Source: Exiguobacterium sp. BMC-KP
GTDB lineage: Bacteria > Bacillota > Bacilli > Exiguobacteriales > Exiguobacteriaceae
Direction of reading: 5' to 3'
Assembly (NCBI RefSeq): GCF_001275385.1
Contig: NZ_LGIW01000015.1
Location: 124,001 to 188,000 of the forward strand
Length of the DNA: 64,000 nucleotides
The translations under genes were made by a program, and so were the position numbers. This document shows positions 46,538 through 56,844 of the stretch, one piece after another (the stretch's first letter is position 1; each line of letters begins with the position of its first letter). The notes under the pieces are model-generated. The model saw only the letters and a list, made by a program, of their open reading frames with translations. It had not been told where the DNA came from and did not search any database.

Positions 46538-46562
46538 CAGCAACAAGCGGGTTCGGTAGAAT
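46534..46562 (+). promoter_or_regulatory. Sigma-A promoter of the glyQS T-box transcript
   Basis: TTGACA (46534-46539), a 17-bp spacer and TAGAAT (46557-46562). The -35 box lies inside the recO stop region, so the two transcription units are packed without a gap. Confidence 0.85.
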
Positions 46563-46584
46563 GAATGCGGAAGAAGCAACTAAA

Positions 46585-46788
46585 TGAACACGATGACGAA
46601 AAGGAGTACCGTCTTTTTCTCAATTAAGCGATTCCAGGGTGGTGTGAGCTGGAAGTGAGAGGGGCGCGAACGGCGTTTCGGAGTGTTCTTTGTCAAAAAG
46701 AGTGGCATGCGATGCATGCAAGTAGGGTGGAACCGCGGGCTTGTCTCGTCCCTATGTGCAACGATTGTTGTACATAGGGGCGTTTTTT
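46585..46788 (+). promoter_or_regulatory. Glycine T-box riboswitch
   Basis: The leader of glyQS has the invariant T-box AGGGTGGAACCGCGGG (46724-46739) and an upstream stem I with the GGTGTGAGCTGG-type apical element. A GGC glycine specifier triplet lies at about 46672-46674, within GAACGGCGTTTCGGAGTG. A strong terminator follows: CGTCCCTATGTGCAAC against GTTGTACATAGGGGCG, then T6 (46747-46788). Uncharged tRNA-Gly should pair with specifier and T-box to favour the antiterminator and switch synthetase expression on. The 5' boundary is approximate. Confidence 0.93.
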
Positions 46789-46819
46789 GCGTTCCCTAAT
46801 CATTTCGGAGGTGAAAGTC

Positions 46820-47716
46820 GTGAAGATGACAGTACAAGACATGATCTTGACATTACAAAAATTTTGGGCAGAACAAGGCTGCTTGACGATGCAAGCATAC
46901 GACGTAGAAAAAGGAGCCGGTACGATGAATCCGATGACGTTCTTACGGAGTCTCGGACCAGAACCATGGAACGTCTGTTATACAGAACCATCACGTCGTC
47001 CAGCAGATGGTCGTTACGGAGAAAATCCAAACCGTCTATACCAACACCATCAGTTCCAAGTCATCATGAAACCATCGCCTGATAACATTCAGGAATTATA
47101 CTTACAAAGTCTCGAATTACTCGGCATCAACCCACTCGAACACGATATTCGTTTCGTAGAAGATAACTGGGAGAACCCGACGTTTGGTGCTGCTGGTCTC
47201 GGTTGGGAAGTATGGCTGAACGGAATGGAAATCACGCAGTTCACGTACTTCCAACAAGTCGGAGGAATCGAGTGTAATCCGATCGCAGTAGAAATCACTT
47301 ACGGAATCGAGCGTCTCGCTTCGTACATTCAAGATGTCGAAAGCGTGTTTGATCTCGTTTGGACAGATGGCTTCAAATACGGTGACATCTTCTATCAACC
47401 AGAATTTGAACACTCGAAGTATACGTTTGAAACATCAGATGTCGCATTGCTCTTTACGTTGTTCGATCAATACGAAAAAGAAGCAAATCGTGCTTTGGAT
47501 GAGAACCTCGTTTTCCCGGCATATGATTACATCTTGAAGTGTTCACATACCTTTAACCTCCTCGATGCAAAAGGAGCGATCTCTGTCACGGAACGAACAG
47601 GATTCATTCATCGTGTTCGGAACATGTCGCGCCGTTGTGCGCAAAGTTTCATCGAAGAACGGGAACGTCTTGGCTTCCCATTGATCAAGTCGAAAGCAGG
47701 TGAGTCACATGCATGA
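46820..47716 (+). CDS. glyQ: Glycine--tRNA ligase alpha subunit
   Basis: This 298-residue subunit carries the class II catalytic core: [18 protein letters not shown], the [20 protein letters not shown] segment in outline, and a C-terminal [19 protein letters not shown]. With GlyS it forms the bacterial-type alpha2beta2 GlyRS that charges tRNA-Gly. A GTG at 46820 is chosen because GGAGG is eight bases upstream; the ATG at 46826 is the conservative alternative. It overlaps glyS by eight bases. Confidence 0.95.
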   Translation: MKMTVQDMILTLQKFWAEQGCLTMQAYDVEKGAGTMNPMTFLRSLGPEPWNVCYTEPSRRPADGRYGENPNRLYQHHQFQVIMKPSPDNIQELYLQSLELLGINPLEHDIRFVEDNWENPTFGAAGLGWEVWLNGMEITQFTYFQQVGGIECNPIAVEITYGIERLASYIQDVESVFDLVWTDGFKYGDIFYQPEFEHSKYTFETSDVALLFTLFDQYEKEANRALDENLVFPAYDYILKCSHTFNLLDAKGAISVTERTGFIHRVRNMSRRCAQSFIEERERLGFPLIKSKAGESHA

Positions 47717-49769
47717 ATTATTACTTGAAATCGGTTTAGAAGAGATGCCGGCTCGATTCGTCCTTCAATCGGAAACACAACTTAAGGAGCGCGTGACGCG
47801 TTTCCTCGAAGAAGCACGGATTGAGTTTGCAAGCGTCGAATCATTCTCGACGCCACGCCGTCTAGCAGTTTACGTCAAGGGTCTCGCAGCGCGTCAGAGT
47901 GACCTCGAAGAAACATTAAAAGGACCAGCAAAACGCATCGCGATGGACGAAGCAGGGAACTGGACGAAAGCAGCAGAAGGATTTGCGCGCGGTAAAGGAT
48001 TAACGACGGATGATCTCTTCCTTGGTGAAGAAAAAGGAGTCGAGTACCTATATGCGACGCGTAAGGAAGTCGGACAAGCGACAGCAGATCTGCTTCCTGG
48101 CTTAAAACAAGTCGTTGAAGCAATGACATTCCCGAAAAACATGCGTTGGAGTACACAATCATTGCGTTATATGCGTCCGATTCGTTGGTTGATCGCTTTG
48201 CTTGATGATCAAGTCATCCCGTTTGAAGTTGCATCTGTCGAAACAGGTCGGACGTCACGTGGACATCGTTTCCTCGGACAAGATATCACGATCTTGCGTC
48301 CAAATGCCTATGTCGAAGCACTTGCTGGCGAACACGTCATTGTTAGTTACGAAGAACGTCGCCAGTTAATTGAAGAACAAATTAAAGCACTCGCGGCACG
48401 TGAACAATTCGAAGTACCAATCGATGCTACATTACTTGAAGAAGTCACGAACCTTGTCGAGTATCCGACAGCTCTGTTTGGTGCGTTCGATGAAGCGTAC
48501 CTTGAGTTACCAGAAGAAGTCTTGATCACGACGATGAAAGAACACCAACGCTACTTCCCAGTTAAACGTAACGATACGTTGCTTCATTACTTCGTGACGG
48601 TACGAAACGGAAACGCCACACACATTGAAAACGTGGCACGCGGAAATGAAAAAGTCATCCGTGCCCGTTTGGCAGATGCGCAATTTTTCTATGAAGAAGA
48701 TAAAAAAGCAGATATCGATGAACAAGCGAAACGTCTCGATAAAATCGTCTTCCATGAAAAATTAGGAACGACAGGAGAAAAAGTCCGTCGTGTTCGCCAA
48801 ATGGCACTCGCACTTGCCGATCGTGTTGGAGCAGATAAAACACGTGTCGAACGAGCAGGACAAATCTATAAATTCGATCTCGTCAGTCAAATGGTCTATG
48901 AATTCACTGAATTACAGGGTCTGATGGGTGAACGATATGCAAACATGAAAAATGAAGATGCAGAAGTCGCGGCTGCGATTCGCGAACACTACATGCCGCG
49001 CTTTGCGGGAGATGCAAGTCCGGAAACGCCGACAGGAACGCTTTATGCGATTCTCGATAAGATGGATAGCGTCGCTGGATTCTTTGGTGTTGGCATGATT
49101 CCAAGTGGGTCAGCGGATCCATATGCATTACGTCGTCAAGCGCAAGGGATCGTTCAGATTTTATCGGATCGTAAGTTGAGCCTGACATTAACAGAACTGA
49201 TTGCCTTCGTCGTTTCGGAACAAGTGGTAGAAGGTCTTTATACGAAGGATGCCGAAGAAGTTCAAGCTGCATTACAAGATTTCTTTGCACAACGCTTGAA
49301 GTACCGTCTATCGGAAATGAACTTCCGTCATGATGTCGTTGAAGCCGCTCTTGATCATACATTGACGGTTGAAGCGAATGAACAGCGTGCTACGATGCTT
49401 GAAGGTGCAACGAAGAAAGAGTCATTTAAGAAAACGGTCGAACAATTGAGTCGTGTCTTGAACATTTCGAAGAAGGCAGAACAGGTAACAGCTGTTGATC
49501 CAACACTCTTTGAAAATGATGCGGAACGCGCATTGCATGAGGCAATCGAGAAGACGTTACCAGAAGTTGAACAAGCGATTGCTGTACTCGACTATGAACG
49601 AGCACTGACAGCACTCGAGGCAACTGTTCCGTCGATCACGGCATATTTTGACGGTACGATGATCATGACGGATGACGAAACGGTCCGTACGAACCGCCTC
49701 AGCGAAATGAAACGATTTGCGGAAGCCATCGAATCAGTCGCTAGGTTCAATGCACTTACTTTAGCGTAA
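47709..49769 (+). CDS. glyS: Glycine--tRNA ligase beta subunit
   Basis: This 686-residue subunit begins [17 protein letters not shown] and contains the HD-like domain (about 340-450) and a C-terminal anticodon-binding domain (about 560-686; [19 protein letters not shown] at the end). It recognises tRNA-Gly and is needed with the alpha subunit for activity. The ATG at 47709 follows AGGTGA and lies inside the end of glyQ. A GTG at 47700 is in frame but has a weaker site. Confidence 0.95.
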   Translation: MHELLLEIGLEEMPARFVLQSETQLKERVTRFLEEARIEFASVESFSTPRRLAVYVKGLAARQSDLEETLKGPAKRIAMDEAGNWTKAAEGFARGKGLTTDDLFLGEEKGVEYLYATRKEVGQATADLLPGLKQVVEAMTFPKNMRWSTQSLRYMRPIRWLIALLDDQVIPFEVASVETGRTSRGHRFLGQDITILRPNAYVEALAGEHVIVSYEERRQLIEEQIKALAAREQFEVPIDATLLEEVTNLVEYPTALFGAFDEAYLELPEEVLITTMKEHQRYFPVKRNDTLLHYFVTVRNGNATHIENVARGNEKVIRARLADAQFFYEEDKKADIDEQAKRLDKIVFHEKLGTTGEKVRRVRQMALALADRVGADKTRVERAGQIYKFDLVSQMVYEFTELQGLMGERYANMKNEDAEVAAAIREHYMPRFAGDASPETPTGTLYAILDKMDSVAGFFGVGMIPSGSADPYALRRQAQGIVQILSDRKLSLTLTELIAFVVSEQVVEGLYTKDAEEVQAALQDFFAQRLKYRLSEMNFRHDVVEAALDHTLTVEANEQRATMLEGATKKESFKKTVEQLSRVLNISKKAEQVTAVDPTLFENDAERALHEAIEKTLPEVEQAIAVLDYERALTALEATVPSITAYFDGTMIMTDDETVRTNRLSEMKRFAEAIESVARFNALTLA

Positions 49770-49790
49770 AGAAAAAGGACGGATGAGCCG

Positions 49791-50420
49791 ATGAAGTTAA
49801 ATGAACGGCAAAAAAAGATACTCCAAATCGTCAAAGAGAACGGTCCGATCACGGGAGAGCAGATTGCGGCAGCGCTCTCCCTGACGCGGGCGACGCTCCG
49901 ACCCGATTTATCTATTTTAACGATGACCGGCATGTTAGAAGCACGTCCGCGCGTCGGCTATATGTACGTCGGGAAGAAAAATGCTTCCATGCTTCACGAG
50001 AAACTCGACACCTTGACCGTAGGTGAATTCATGTCATCGGCAAAGGTCATTCACGAAGGGATGACCGTGTACGATGCGATCGTCCACTTATTTTTGGAAG
50101 ATGTCGGTTCTCTGTTCGTTGTCAGTAAGGATCACGCGTTAGTCGGTGTCTTGTCACGTAAGGATTTTCTACGTGCGGCAATCGGTAATCAAGAATTAGA
50201 CTCGTTACCTGTTAATATCATCATGACACGGATGCCGAATTTAACGGTGTGTGAAAAGTCTGAGACGTTGATTGGTGCCGGTATGAAATTGATTGAAAAG
50301 CAGATTGATTCGATGCCTGTCGTCGAAGAAGAGAACGGAGTCTTAAAAGTCGTTGGTCGAATGACGAAAACGAATATGACGAAAGTATTGGTCGCGTTAG
50401 CACGTGATGAAGAAATTTAA
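49791..50420 (+). CDS. ccpN: Transcriptional repressor CcpN
   Basis: This 209-residue regulator has an N-terminal winged HTH (about 1-60; ITGEQIAAALSLTRATLRPDLSIL) followed by two CBS domains (about 75-205; MTVYDAIVHLFLEDVGSLFVV and VNIIMTRMPNLTVCEKSETLI in outline). CcpN represses gluconeogenic genes such as gapB and pckA during glycolysis, sensing nucleotides through the CBS pair. It lies between glyS and ppsR as in B. subtilis (yqzB-yqfL). Confidence 0.93.
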   Translation: MKLNERQKKILQIVKENGPITGEQIAAALSLTRATLRPDLSILTMTGMLEARPRVGYMYVGKKNASMLHEKLDTLTVGEFMSSAKVIHEGMTVYDAIVHLFLEDVGSLFVVSKDHALVGVLSRKDFLRAAIGNQELDSLPVNIIMTRMPNLTVCEKSETLIGAGMKLIEKQIDSMPVVEEENGVLKVVGRMTKTNMTKVLVALARDEEI

Positions 50421-50432
50421 GGAGGGTTCCTG

Positions 50433-51242
50433 ATGCGTCAACGGATTTATGTCGTGAGTGACTCTGTCGGAGAGACGTGTGAGCTCGTCGTCCGCGCAGC
50501 CGCTATCCAGTTCCCGGAACAAGCTATCGAAACGGTCCGAGTCCCGTTTGTCGATGATGATCAAGTCATTTATGACTTGGTCCTCCACGCAAAGGAAGAG
50601 CAAGCGACGATCGCGTTTACGATCGTCCATGCGACGCATCGGCGTCTACTTGCAGATACAGCGCGTGCGCACGGTGTAAAGGCAATCGATCTTCTTGGTC
50701 CATTGCTCGATACGATGGAAGATCGTTTGCAGATGCAGCCTAAGGAAGAACCAGGATTGATCTATCGCTTAGATGAGGAATATTTCCGGAAAATCGAAGC
50801 GGTCGAATTTGCTGTTAAATATGACGATGGACGTGACCCAAAAGGCATCAAACGGGCAGATATCGTCTTAATTGGGGTGTCACGTACATCAAAAACACCA
50901 CTCTCGCAGTATTTGGCCTTGAAACGATATAAAGTAGCAAACGTGCCACTCGTACCCGAATCGATTCCACCGGAAGAGTTGTTCGATATTCCAAAAGAAA
51001 AGTGTTTTGGATTACTCATCTCTCCGGAAAAGTTAATTGATATTCGAATGGAGCGATTGCGTTCTTTAGGACTCAAGCCAGAAGCGGCCTATGCGCAGAT
51101 GGACCGGATTAACCGTGAACTCGAATATGCACGTAACTTATACGAACGGATTGGATGCCAGGTTATCGACGTGACGAATAAAGCAGTCGAGGAAACGGCA
51201 AACCTGATATTGACCGGAATTTCTGGGAAGGCGCATGACTAG
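50433..51242 (+). CDS. ppsR: Pyruvate, phosphate dikinase regulatory protein
   Basis: This 269-residue DUF299/PDRP protein (YqfL in B. subtilis) begins IYVVSDSVGETCELVVRAA and has the kinase P-loop-like motif GVSRTSKTPLSQYLA. Such proteins phosphorylate and dephosphorylate an active-site-linked Thr of PPDK or PEP synthase. Coupling to CcpN, 12 bases upstream, places both in gluconeogenic control. No ppdK/ppsA gene is in the window. Confidence 0.93.
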   Translation: MRQRIYVVSDSVGETCELVVRAAAIQFPEQAIETVRVPFVDDDQVIYDLVLHAKEEQATIAFTIVHATHRRLLADTARAHGVKAIDLLGPLLDTMEDRLQMQPKEEPGLIYRLDEEYFRKIEAVEFAVKYDDGRDPKGIKRADIVLIGVSRTSKTPLSQYLALKRYKVANVPLVPESIPPEELFDIPKEKCFGLLISPEKLIDIRMERLRSLGLKPEAAYAQMDRINRELEYARNLYERIGCQVIDVTNKAVEETANLILTGISGKAHD

Positions 51243-51304
51243 TCAAGTAGTCAGGAACATAGTATACTTGTTTAGCTGATAAATGAGATAATGCCCTTTT
51301 TCTA

Positions 51305-51336
51305 ATGAAACGGAACGAGTCATCGTTCCGTTTCAT
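51305..51336 (+). other. Perfect 14-bp stem-loop before dnaG
   Basis: ATGAAACGGAACGA (51305-51318), loop GTCA, and the exact complement (51323-51336). No T run follows, so it is not a canonical terminator. It may be a leader hairpin limiting or stabilising the dnaG-sigA message, or a weak terminator of ccpN-ppsR. Confidence 0.6.
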
Positions 51337-51388
51337 TGCGGGTATGGTCATGTAAGGATAAGTTCTCAAGGAAAGGGGAGAGGACGGA

Positions 51389-53185
51389 ATGAAGCGAATT
51401 CCTGATGAGGTCGTCGATCAGGTCCGCCAAGCAACGGACATCGTCGAATTGATTTCAGAACGTGTAGAATTAAAAAAACAAGGGAATCGATATTCAGGGC
51501 TTTGCCCGTTTCATTCTGAGAAATCACCTTCCTTTTCTGTTTCTCCTGATAAAGGAATGTACTACTGTTTTGGATGTGGTGCAGGAGGAAATGCCATCAC
51601 TTTCGTCATGGAAACAGAAGGAATGAGTTTCAAAGAAGCCGTCTCCAAATTAGCAGACCGTAGCGACGTCACACTTCCAAAACTGGAGCCGGATCGATTT
51701 GAACAATCGGAATCGACGCCAGAACAGGAAAAGAAGTTTCGGATGCGCGAAGCACACCGGATCGTCACTGAGTTATACCATGAAGTGTTGATTCAAACGG
51801 AAGCGGGCGACGCTGGACGTGTCTATTTAGAGAATCGCGGTATCCGGGAAGGTGCGATGCGTGAGTTTCGACTGGGATATGCACCGGATCAAGACCGCTT
51901 TACTGTAGATTCGTTGGCGCGCCGGGGGTTTGATCTAGATGAGATGGTCGAAGCGGGATTGATTTCAATCGGACGCGATGGCGATTATCGAGATCGATTC
52001 AACGGTCGAGTCGTATTTCCTATTTCCGATCGTGATGGCACGATTGTCGGATTTAGTGGACGATCGATTGATGGTCGTGATCCGAAATATGTCAATACAG
52101 CAGAAACACCTTTGTTTAATAAAAGTGAACTGTTATTTGGATTCGCCCAAGCACGAGGGGCGATGCGTAAAATCAAACAAGTTGTTCTTGTTGAGGGAAA
52201 TCTTGATGTTGTGCGTGTCGCTCAAGCGGGTATACCTTATACGGTGGCTTCTTTAGGAACTGCCTTAACACCTGTTCACGCACAAAATTTAGCGCGCATC
52301 GTCGATGAAGTCATTATTTGTTATGACGGAGACAAAGCAGGACGCGCTGCGACGTTAAAAGCCTTACAACTACTCGAAGCAGTTGCCGTCGACTGTTCCG
52401 TCATCCGTTTACCGGATGATGAAGACCCTGACTCCTTCATTGGAAATCAGGGAGAAGAGATGTTTTTACACTGGATCGAACAAGAACGAGTTTCAAGTCT
52501 TGAATTCAAATCTTTTTATTTTCGACAAGGAAAAAACTTGCGATTAGAAGGAGAACGCGTTCGATATATTGAAACTATGCTTGAAGAGATTGGTCGAACA
52601 TCCAATCCGTTGTTACGGGATATTTATTTAGGGAAGCTTTCCGAGGAATTCAAACTTTCGAAAGACTCCTTGATCGCACAAGTGCGTCCAACCGTTCAAC
52701 AACCGAAGAGAGAACAAATCGTTTTCGATCGCCCAGCTGCTGCACCGATAGCACCTCCTGATCGAACTTTTGCGAACTGGAAAAAGGCAGAACGCTTCTT
52801 GCTTGCCTACATGATCCGTTCAGAAGAAGTCTGTCTTGAAGTGCGAGAGCAACTAGGTGTCCAATTCAATGATCCGGCACACCAATTGATTGCCGGCAAG
52901 CTATATGAATTTTATGGAACAGGTACGCAAGGAAGTCCAGATCGTTTTTTGACGATGTTGCACGATGCCTCCTTGCAACGAATCGTAGCAGATTTAGAGT
53001 TCATGTTGATGCCTGAATACGATCCTGATTTGCTCAGTCATTATATTCGTGCCGTCCAAAATGAACAGCAACGTCGGTTGTTAGAAGAAGAAAAGTCACG
53101 ATTGAATCAACAAACAGATATCCGTGCTCAAGCGGAACTGATGCAGGCGATCATAGAACGGAAACGTCGTTTAAAAGATCGGTAA
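51389..53185 (+). CDS. dnaG: DNA primase
   Basis: This 598-residue protein has an N-terminal CHC2 zinc domain (CPFH at residues 39-42, then CFGCGAGG) and the RNA-polymerase domain. A TOPRIM core ([17 protein letters not shown], then [18 protein letters not shown]) supplies the metal-binding acids. A C-terminal helicase-interaction region follows. It makes RNA primers at the replication fork. It sits directly upstream of sigA in the macromolecular-synthesis arrangement; the yqxD gene that precedes it in Bacillus is absent. Confidence 0.95.
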   Translation: MKRIPDEVVDQVRQATDIVELISERVELKKQGNRYSGLCPFHSEKSPSFSVSPDKGMYYCFGCGAGGNAITFVMETEGMSFKEAVSKLADRSDVTLPKLEPDRFEQSESTPEQEKKFRMREAHRIVTELYHEVLIQTEAGDAGRVYLENRGIREGAMREFRLGYAPDQDRFTVDSLARRGFDLDEMVEAGLISIGRDGDYRDRFNGRVVFPISDRDGTIVGFSGRSIDGRDPKYVNTAETPLFNKSELLFGFAQARGAMRKIKQVVLVEGNLDVVRVAQAGIPYTVASLGTALTPVHAQNLARIVDEVIICYDGDKAGRAATLKALQLLEAVAVDCSVIRLPDDEDPDSFIGNQGEEMFLHWIEQERVSSLEFKSFYFRQGKNLRLEGERVRYIETMLEEIGRTSNPLLRDIYLGKLSEEFKLSKDSLIAQVRPTVQQPKREQIVFDRPAAAPIAPPDRTFANWKKAERFLLAYMIRSEEVCLEVREQLGVQFNDPAHQLIAGKLYEFYGTGTQGSPDRFLTMLHDASLQRIVADLEFMLMPEYDPDLLSHYIRAVQNEQQRRLLEEEKSRLNQQTDIRAQAELMQAIIERKRRLKDR

Positions 53186-53219
53186 CCTGCTGCATGATGT
53201 GGAAGGAGTGTATGGTTCG

Positions 53220-54305
53220 ATGGCAGAAAAAGCAAGATCAGAAGCTGAATTACTCCGTCTCGCGAAAGAGGAACTCATCGCGCTCGGACATAAGAATGGT
53301 GAATTGTCACACCAGAAAATCGAAGACAAACTGAGTTCGTTCGAATCGATGGATGCTCAGCAATTTGAGGAATTCCTACAGTTGCTTGAAACAGAAGGCA
53401 TTAAGGTCAACAATGACGGTACAGGAGATGAAAAAGAAGAAGCGGATCTAAACGATTTGTCAGTTCCTCCTGGTGTCAAAATCAATGACCCTGTCCGGAT
53501 GTATCTAAAAGAAATCGGACGCGTGGATTTGTTGAATGCAGAAGACGAAGTTGAACTCGCGAAACGAATCGAACAAAACGATGAGGAAGCGAAAAAACGT
53601 TTAGCAGAAGCGAACTTACGTCTCGTTGTTTCGATTGCGAAGCGCTATGTCGGACGCGGTATGTTATTCCTGGATTTGATCCAAGAAGGAAACATGGGTC
53701 TGATTAAAGCGGTCGAGAAATTCGACTACACGAAGGGATATAAATTCTCGACGTATGCTACGTGGTGGATTCGTCAAGCAATTACACGTGCGATTGCCGA
53801 CCAAGCGCGGACGATCCGAATTCCAGTTCATATGGTTGAAACGATCAATAAATTGATTCGTGTTCAGCGTCAACTCTTGCAAGATCTCGGACGTGAACCA
53901 TCACCGGAAGAGATTTCAAAAGAGATGGAAATCACGCCAGAAAAAGTACGTGAAATCCTGAAAATTGCTCAAGAACCGGTTTCTCTTGAAACACCAATTG
54001 GAGAAGAGGACGATTCACATCTCGGAGATTTCATCGAGGATCAAGATGCGACGGCACCACAAGACGCCGCTGCATACGAGCTCTTAAAAGAGCAACTCGA
54101 AGATGTCCTCGATACGTTGACGGATCGTGAAGAAAACGTTCTTCGTCTTCGTTTCGGACTTGACGATGGTCGGACACGGACACTTGAAGAAGTCGGGAAA
54201 GTATTTGGCGTTACGCGTGAGCGGATTCGCCAAATCGAAGCAAAAGCACTTCGGAAACTTCGCCATCCAAGCCGTTCAAAACGCTTAAAAGATTTCCTCG
54301 ATTAA
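53220..54305 (+). CDS. sigA: RNA polymerase primary sigma factor SigA (RpoD)
   Basis: This 361-residue protein has a short region 1.1 and region 1.2 ([16 protein letters not shown]). Region 2 includes the -10 recognition segment [19 protein letters not shown]. Region 3 begins at [10 protein letters not shown], and region 4.2 is a helix-turn-helix ([20 protein letters not shown]). This is the complete housekeeping sigma factor. The ATG at 53220 is used; earlier in-frame GTGs overlap or precede the GGAAGGAG site. A strong terminator follows. Confidence 0.97.
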   Translation: MAEKARSEAELLRLAKEELIALGHKNGELSHQKIEDKLSSFESMDAQQFEEFLQLLETEGIKVNNDGTGDEKEEADLNDLSVPPGVKINDPVRMYLKEIGRVDLLNAEDEVELAKRIEQNDEEAKKRLAEANLRLVVSIAKRYVGRGMLFLDLIQEGNMGLIKAVEKFDYTKGYKFSTYATWWIRQAITRAIADQARTIRIPVHMVETINKLIRVQRQLLQDLGREPSPEEISKEMEITPEKVREILKIAQEPVSLETPIGEEDDSHLGDFIEDQDATAPQDAAAYELLKEQLEDVLDTLTDREENVLRLRFGLDDGRTRTLEEVGKVFGVTRERIRQIEAKALRKLRHPSRSKRLKDFLD

Positions 54306-54337
54306 TTCAAAGTGTGAAGAATATATGAAATTTTAGT

Positions 54338-54386
54338 GGGAAGGAAGAAAAAAGTTTCGTTTTTTTCTTCCTTCCCTGTTTTTTTT
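54338..54386 (+). terminator. Terminator of dnaG-sigA
   Basis: A GGGAAGGAAGAAAAAA arm pairs with its complement (ending 54375) and is followed by T8. This is one of the strongest terminators in the window. Confidence 0.92.
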
Positions 54387-54458
54387 ACAGTAGAATAGTA
54401 ACGGGGAATACCATTCAGTCACCAACTTGGTTGGGTATAGAATATGGGGGGAATCCAA

Positions 54459-54800
54459 ATGCGTAATCCATTAGTACCGTTCGCGGCGATCGCAGTCATC
54501 GCCATCATCGCTATGATTTCATTGTCTTACTTTGGGGTCGATCAGGTGAAGGAAGCTCGCAAAGGGCCGTCAACTGCAGAAATGAAGCCAGAAGATTTGT
54601 TTGCATCTAAAGGATGTACAGGTTGTCACGGTGGAAACTTAGAAGGCGGAGTAGGTCCGAACTTAACAAAGATCGGCGCGAAGCTGAAAGAAGATGAAAT
54701 CAAGAACATCGCAATGAACGGTAAAGGGCAAATGCCTGGCGGTCTTGCGAATGACGAAGAGGCAGCTGCTCTAGCCAAGTGGTTAGCTGCTAAGAAATAA
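54459..54800 (+). CDS. cccA: Membrane-anchored cytochrome c550-type protein
   Basis: This 113-residue monohaem cytochrome has an uncleaved N-terminal helix (about residues 7-25), a linker, and a class I c-type domain with haem motif CTGCH (53-57). The distal methionine is in KGQMPGG. It carries electrons on the outer membrane face, as CccA of B. subtilis, which also lies just after sigA. The ATG at 54459 has a G6 site eight bases upstream; an ATG at 54444 overlaps that site. Confidence 0.93.
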   Translation: MRNPLVPFAAIAVIAIIAMISLSYFGVDQVKEARKGPSTAEMKPEDLFASKGCTGCHGGNLEGGVGPNLTKIGAKLKEDEIKNIAMNGKGQMPGGLANDEEAAALAKWLAAKK

Positions 54801-54809
54801 GAACAAGGG

Positions 54810-54841
54810 CATCTATCTCATTGCGAGATGGATGTTTTTTT
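54810..54841 (+). terminator. Terminator after cccA
   Basis: CATCTATCTC pairs with GAGATGGATG across ATTGC and is followed by T7. Confidence 0.88.
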
Positions 54842-54917
54842 GTGGTGTATGGTATCTTTTTTACCGTAAATCCGCTATTTTTAAAAGAGAGTTTTTCGGA
54901 AAATAGGAAGGATGAAG

Positions 54918-55637
54918 ATGATGCAAATGAACGTCGTATTGGATCAACGACTCCAAAAAGTCGTGTCGTATATTCCACAAGGAGCCATCCTCGCAGATAT
55001 TGGATCAGATCATGCATTCGTACCTTGTTTTTGCGTACAACAAAAGAAAATCGAGCGTGCGATTGCAGGAGAGGTCAATGAAGGACCGATGGAAGCGGCA
55101 AAAGGACAAGTGGCGCTTGTCGGCCTCGAATCACAGATCGATGTCCGTTTAGGAAGTGGCTTATCCGTTTTGAATCCGGGAGAAGCAACAGCGATTACGA
55201 TTGCTGGAATGGGTGGAACACTGATTGCCTCTATCCTTGAAGAAGGAAAAGATCGATTATCTGGTAAGGAACGATTGATTCTTCAACCAAATGTTGATGC
55301 AGTTGATGTTCGGAACTGGTTACTTACAAACTCGTATGCGTTGTTATCAGAAGCAATCGTTGAGGAGAACGGAAAGATTTACGAGATCCTCGTTGCGGAA
55401 CGTGGAGAAGAAACACTGTATTCAGAGGACGATACAATACGTCAGTGGGAATTATTCTTTGGACCGCAGTTGATGCGGGAACGGGCACCTGAGTTCGTCC
55501 AAAAATGGCAGCTTGAAAAACAAAAGCGAGAGTATATTTTAGCTCAGATGAAACAAGGGCAAGCAACTGAGATTTTATCTGAGAAAATCGAAGCAATCGA
55601 ACAATTGATTCAAAAGATGGAAGAGGTGACGAACTGA
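54918..55637 (+). CDS. trmK: tRNA (adenine(22)-N(1))-methyltransferase
   Basis: This roughly 239-residue Rossmann methyltransferase (YqfN/TrmK family) has motif I ADIGSDHAFVPCF, TIAGMGGTLIASIL and LQPNVDAVDVRNWL. A C-terminal helical coiled region (KWQLEKQKREYILAQMKQG) ends it. It methylates A22 of class II and some other tRNAs. Several ATGs are clustered (54912, 54918, 54921, 54927) after AGGAAGG; 54918 or 54921 has the best spacing. Its stop shares one base with the next start. Confidence 0.92.
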   Translation: MMQMNVVLDQRLQKVVSYIPQGAILADIGSDHAFVPCFCVQQKKIERAIAGEVNEGPMEAAKGQVALVGLESQIDVRLGSGLSVLNPGEATAITIAGMGGTLIASILEEGKDRLSGKERLILQPNVDAVDVRNWLLTNSYALLSEAIVEENGKIYEILVAERGEETLYSEDDTIRQWELFFGPQLMRERAPEFVQKWQLEKQKREYILAQMKQGQATEILSEKIEAIEQLIQKMEEVTN

Positions 55638-56749
55638 TGGCGAACGGTAACTATGTCATTGAGCAGTTTGAAGCATTTGCTCCGAAAAAATTCGCCCTCG
55701 AGGGAGATCCAATCGGTCTACAAATTGGAACATTAAATAAGGAAATCAAGCGTGTACTTGTGACACTTGATGTCTTGGAGTCTGTTGTCGATGAAGCGAT
55801 CGAAAAGAAGATTGATCTCATCATCGCACATCATCCGCCGATTTTTAGTAAGTTAGCGAATGTGACGGATCGTTCCGCGACGGGACGGATTGTCTCAAAA
55901 TGTATTAAGCATGATATTGCGGTGTACGCTGCGCATACAAATCTTGACGTCACACCAGGAGGGGTCAATGACTGGATGGCGGAAGCCCTTGGTCTTGAGT
56001 CTTGTGAAGTGTTAGCGCCAACGTTTGAAGATACGCAATATAAATTAAGCGTATTCGTACCGACTGAAGCTGTAGAACGTGTTTCAACAGCACTTGCACA
56101 GGCGGGAGCAGGGAAAGACGGTGAGTATAGTGATTGTCAATTCCATGTCAACGGAACGGGTCAATTCCGACCTTCGACGGAGGCTACCCCGTATATTGGA
56201 GAAGCGGGACAACTCGAGCAGGTTCCGGAAGTTCGGATCGAGACAATCGTGACGGAACTGAATCAGAAACAAGTTATTCGAGCAATGAAACAAGCCCATC
56301 CATATGAAGAGGTCGCTTATGACCTCATTCGCCAAGAACGTGCGGCAGCACAGCTCGGTCTTGGTCGGATTGGACGATTGCCAGAAGCGATGACATTACG
56401 GGCATTTGCAGAACATGTTCGCAAGGCGTTTGATGTACAGAACTTACGCTTCGTCGGGGACGAATCACGTCCGATTAAGAAAGTAGCCGTTCTTGGAGGT
56501 GACGGGAATAAGTACGTCTCTACTGCTGCTTTTGCTGGAGCGGATGTCCTAGTGACGGGCGATCTCTATTTCCATGTTGCTCATGACGCAATGGCACTCG
56601 GGTTAGCTGTCGTCGACCCGGGACACCACGTTGAATCAGTCATGAAAGAAGGCGTCGTCAACGAATTAAGTAGACGATTCAAGGAGAAGAAGATCGACGT
56701 AGAGCTCATTGTCTCGACAGCGAATACGAATCCTTTTCAATTTTTATGA
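55637..56749 (+). CDS. Nif3-like dinuclear metal-centre protein YqfO
   Basis: This 370-residue protein of the NIF3/DUF34 family has metal ligands in LIIAHHPPIF, AAHTNLDVTPGGVND and, near the end, VVDPGHHVE. A CutA-like PII insert (about 130-235, including VIRAMKQAHPYEEVAYD) is typical of the Bacillus YqfO form. A GTP cyclohydrolase I type 2 label is often attached, but the physiological role is unsettled. It is translationally coupled to trmK, the usual pairing in Bacillota. Confidence 0.92.
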   Translation: MANGNYVIEQFEAFAPKKFALEGDPIGLQIGTLNKEIKRVLVTLDVLESVVDEAIEKKIDLIIAHHPPIFSKLANVTDRSATGRIVSKCIKHDIAVYAAHTNLDVTPGGVNDWMAEALGLESCEVLAPTFEDTQYKLSVFVPTEAVERVSTALAQAGAGKDGEYSDCQFHVNGTGQFRPSTEATPYIGEAGQLEQVPEVRIETIVTELNQKQVIRAMKQAHPYEEVAYDLIRQERAAAQLGLGRIGRLPEAMTLRAFAEHVRKAFDVQNLRFVGDESRPIKKVAVLGGDGNKYVSTAAFAGADVLVTGDLYFHVAHDAMALGLAVVDPGHHVESVMKEGVVNELSRRFKEKKIDVELIVSTANTNPFQFL

Positions 56750-56784
56750 TATATGAAGTAGTTGAATAAATAAAAATCACGATA

Positions 56785-56820
56785 AAACACCGGACGGCGA
56801 AGATTCGCTGTCCGGTGTTT
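56785..56820. terminator. Bidirectional terminator (yqfO / ispH)
   Basis: AAACACCGGACGGCGAA and its near-perfect complement (56785-56820) lie between the convergent genes, with T-rich sequence on the minus-strand side. Confidence 0.85.
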
Positions 56821-56844
56821 GTTATTGCTTCTGCTATATTCTGA

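Noticed and set aside
46787-46819. N-terminal extension of glyQ into the T-box terminator
   Set aside because: Would place the start within the attenuator; GGAGG and family alignment support 46820 or 46826.
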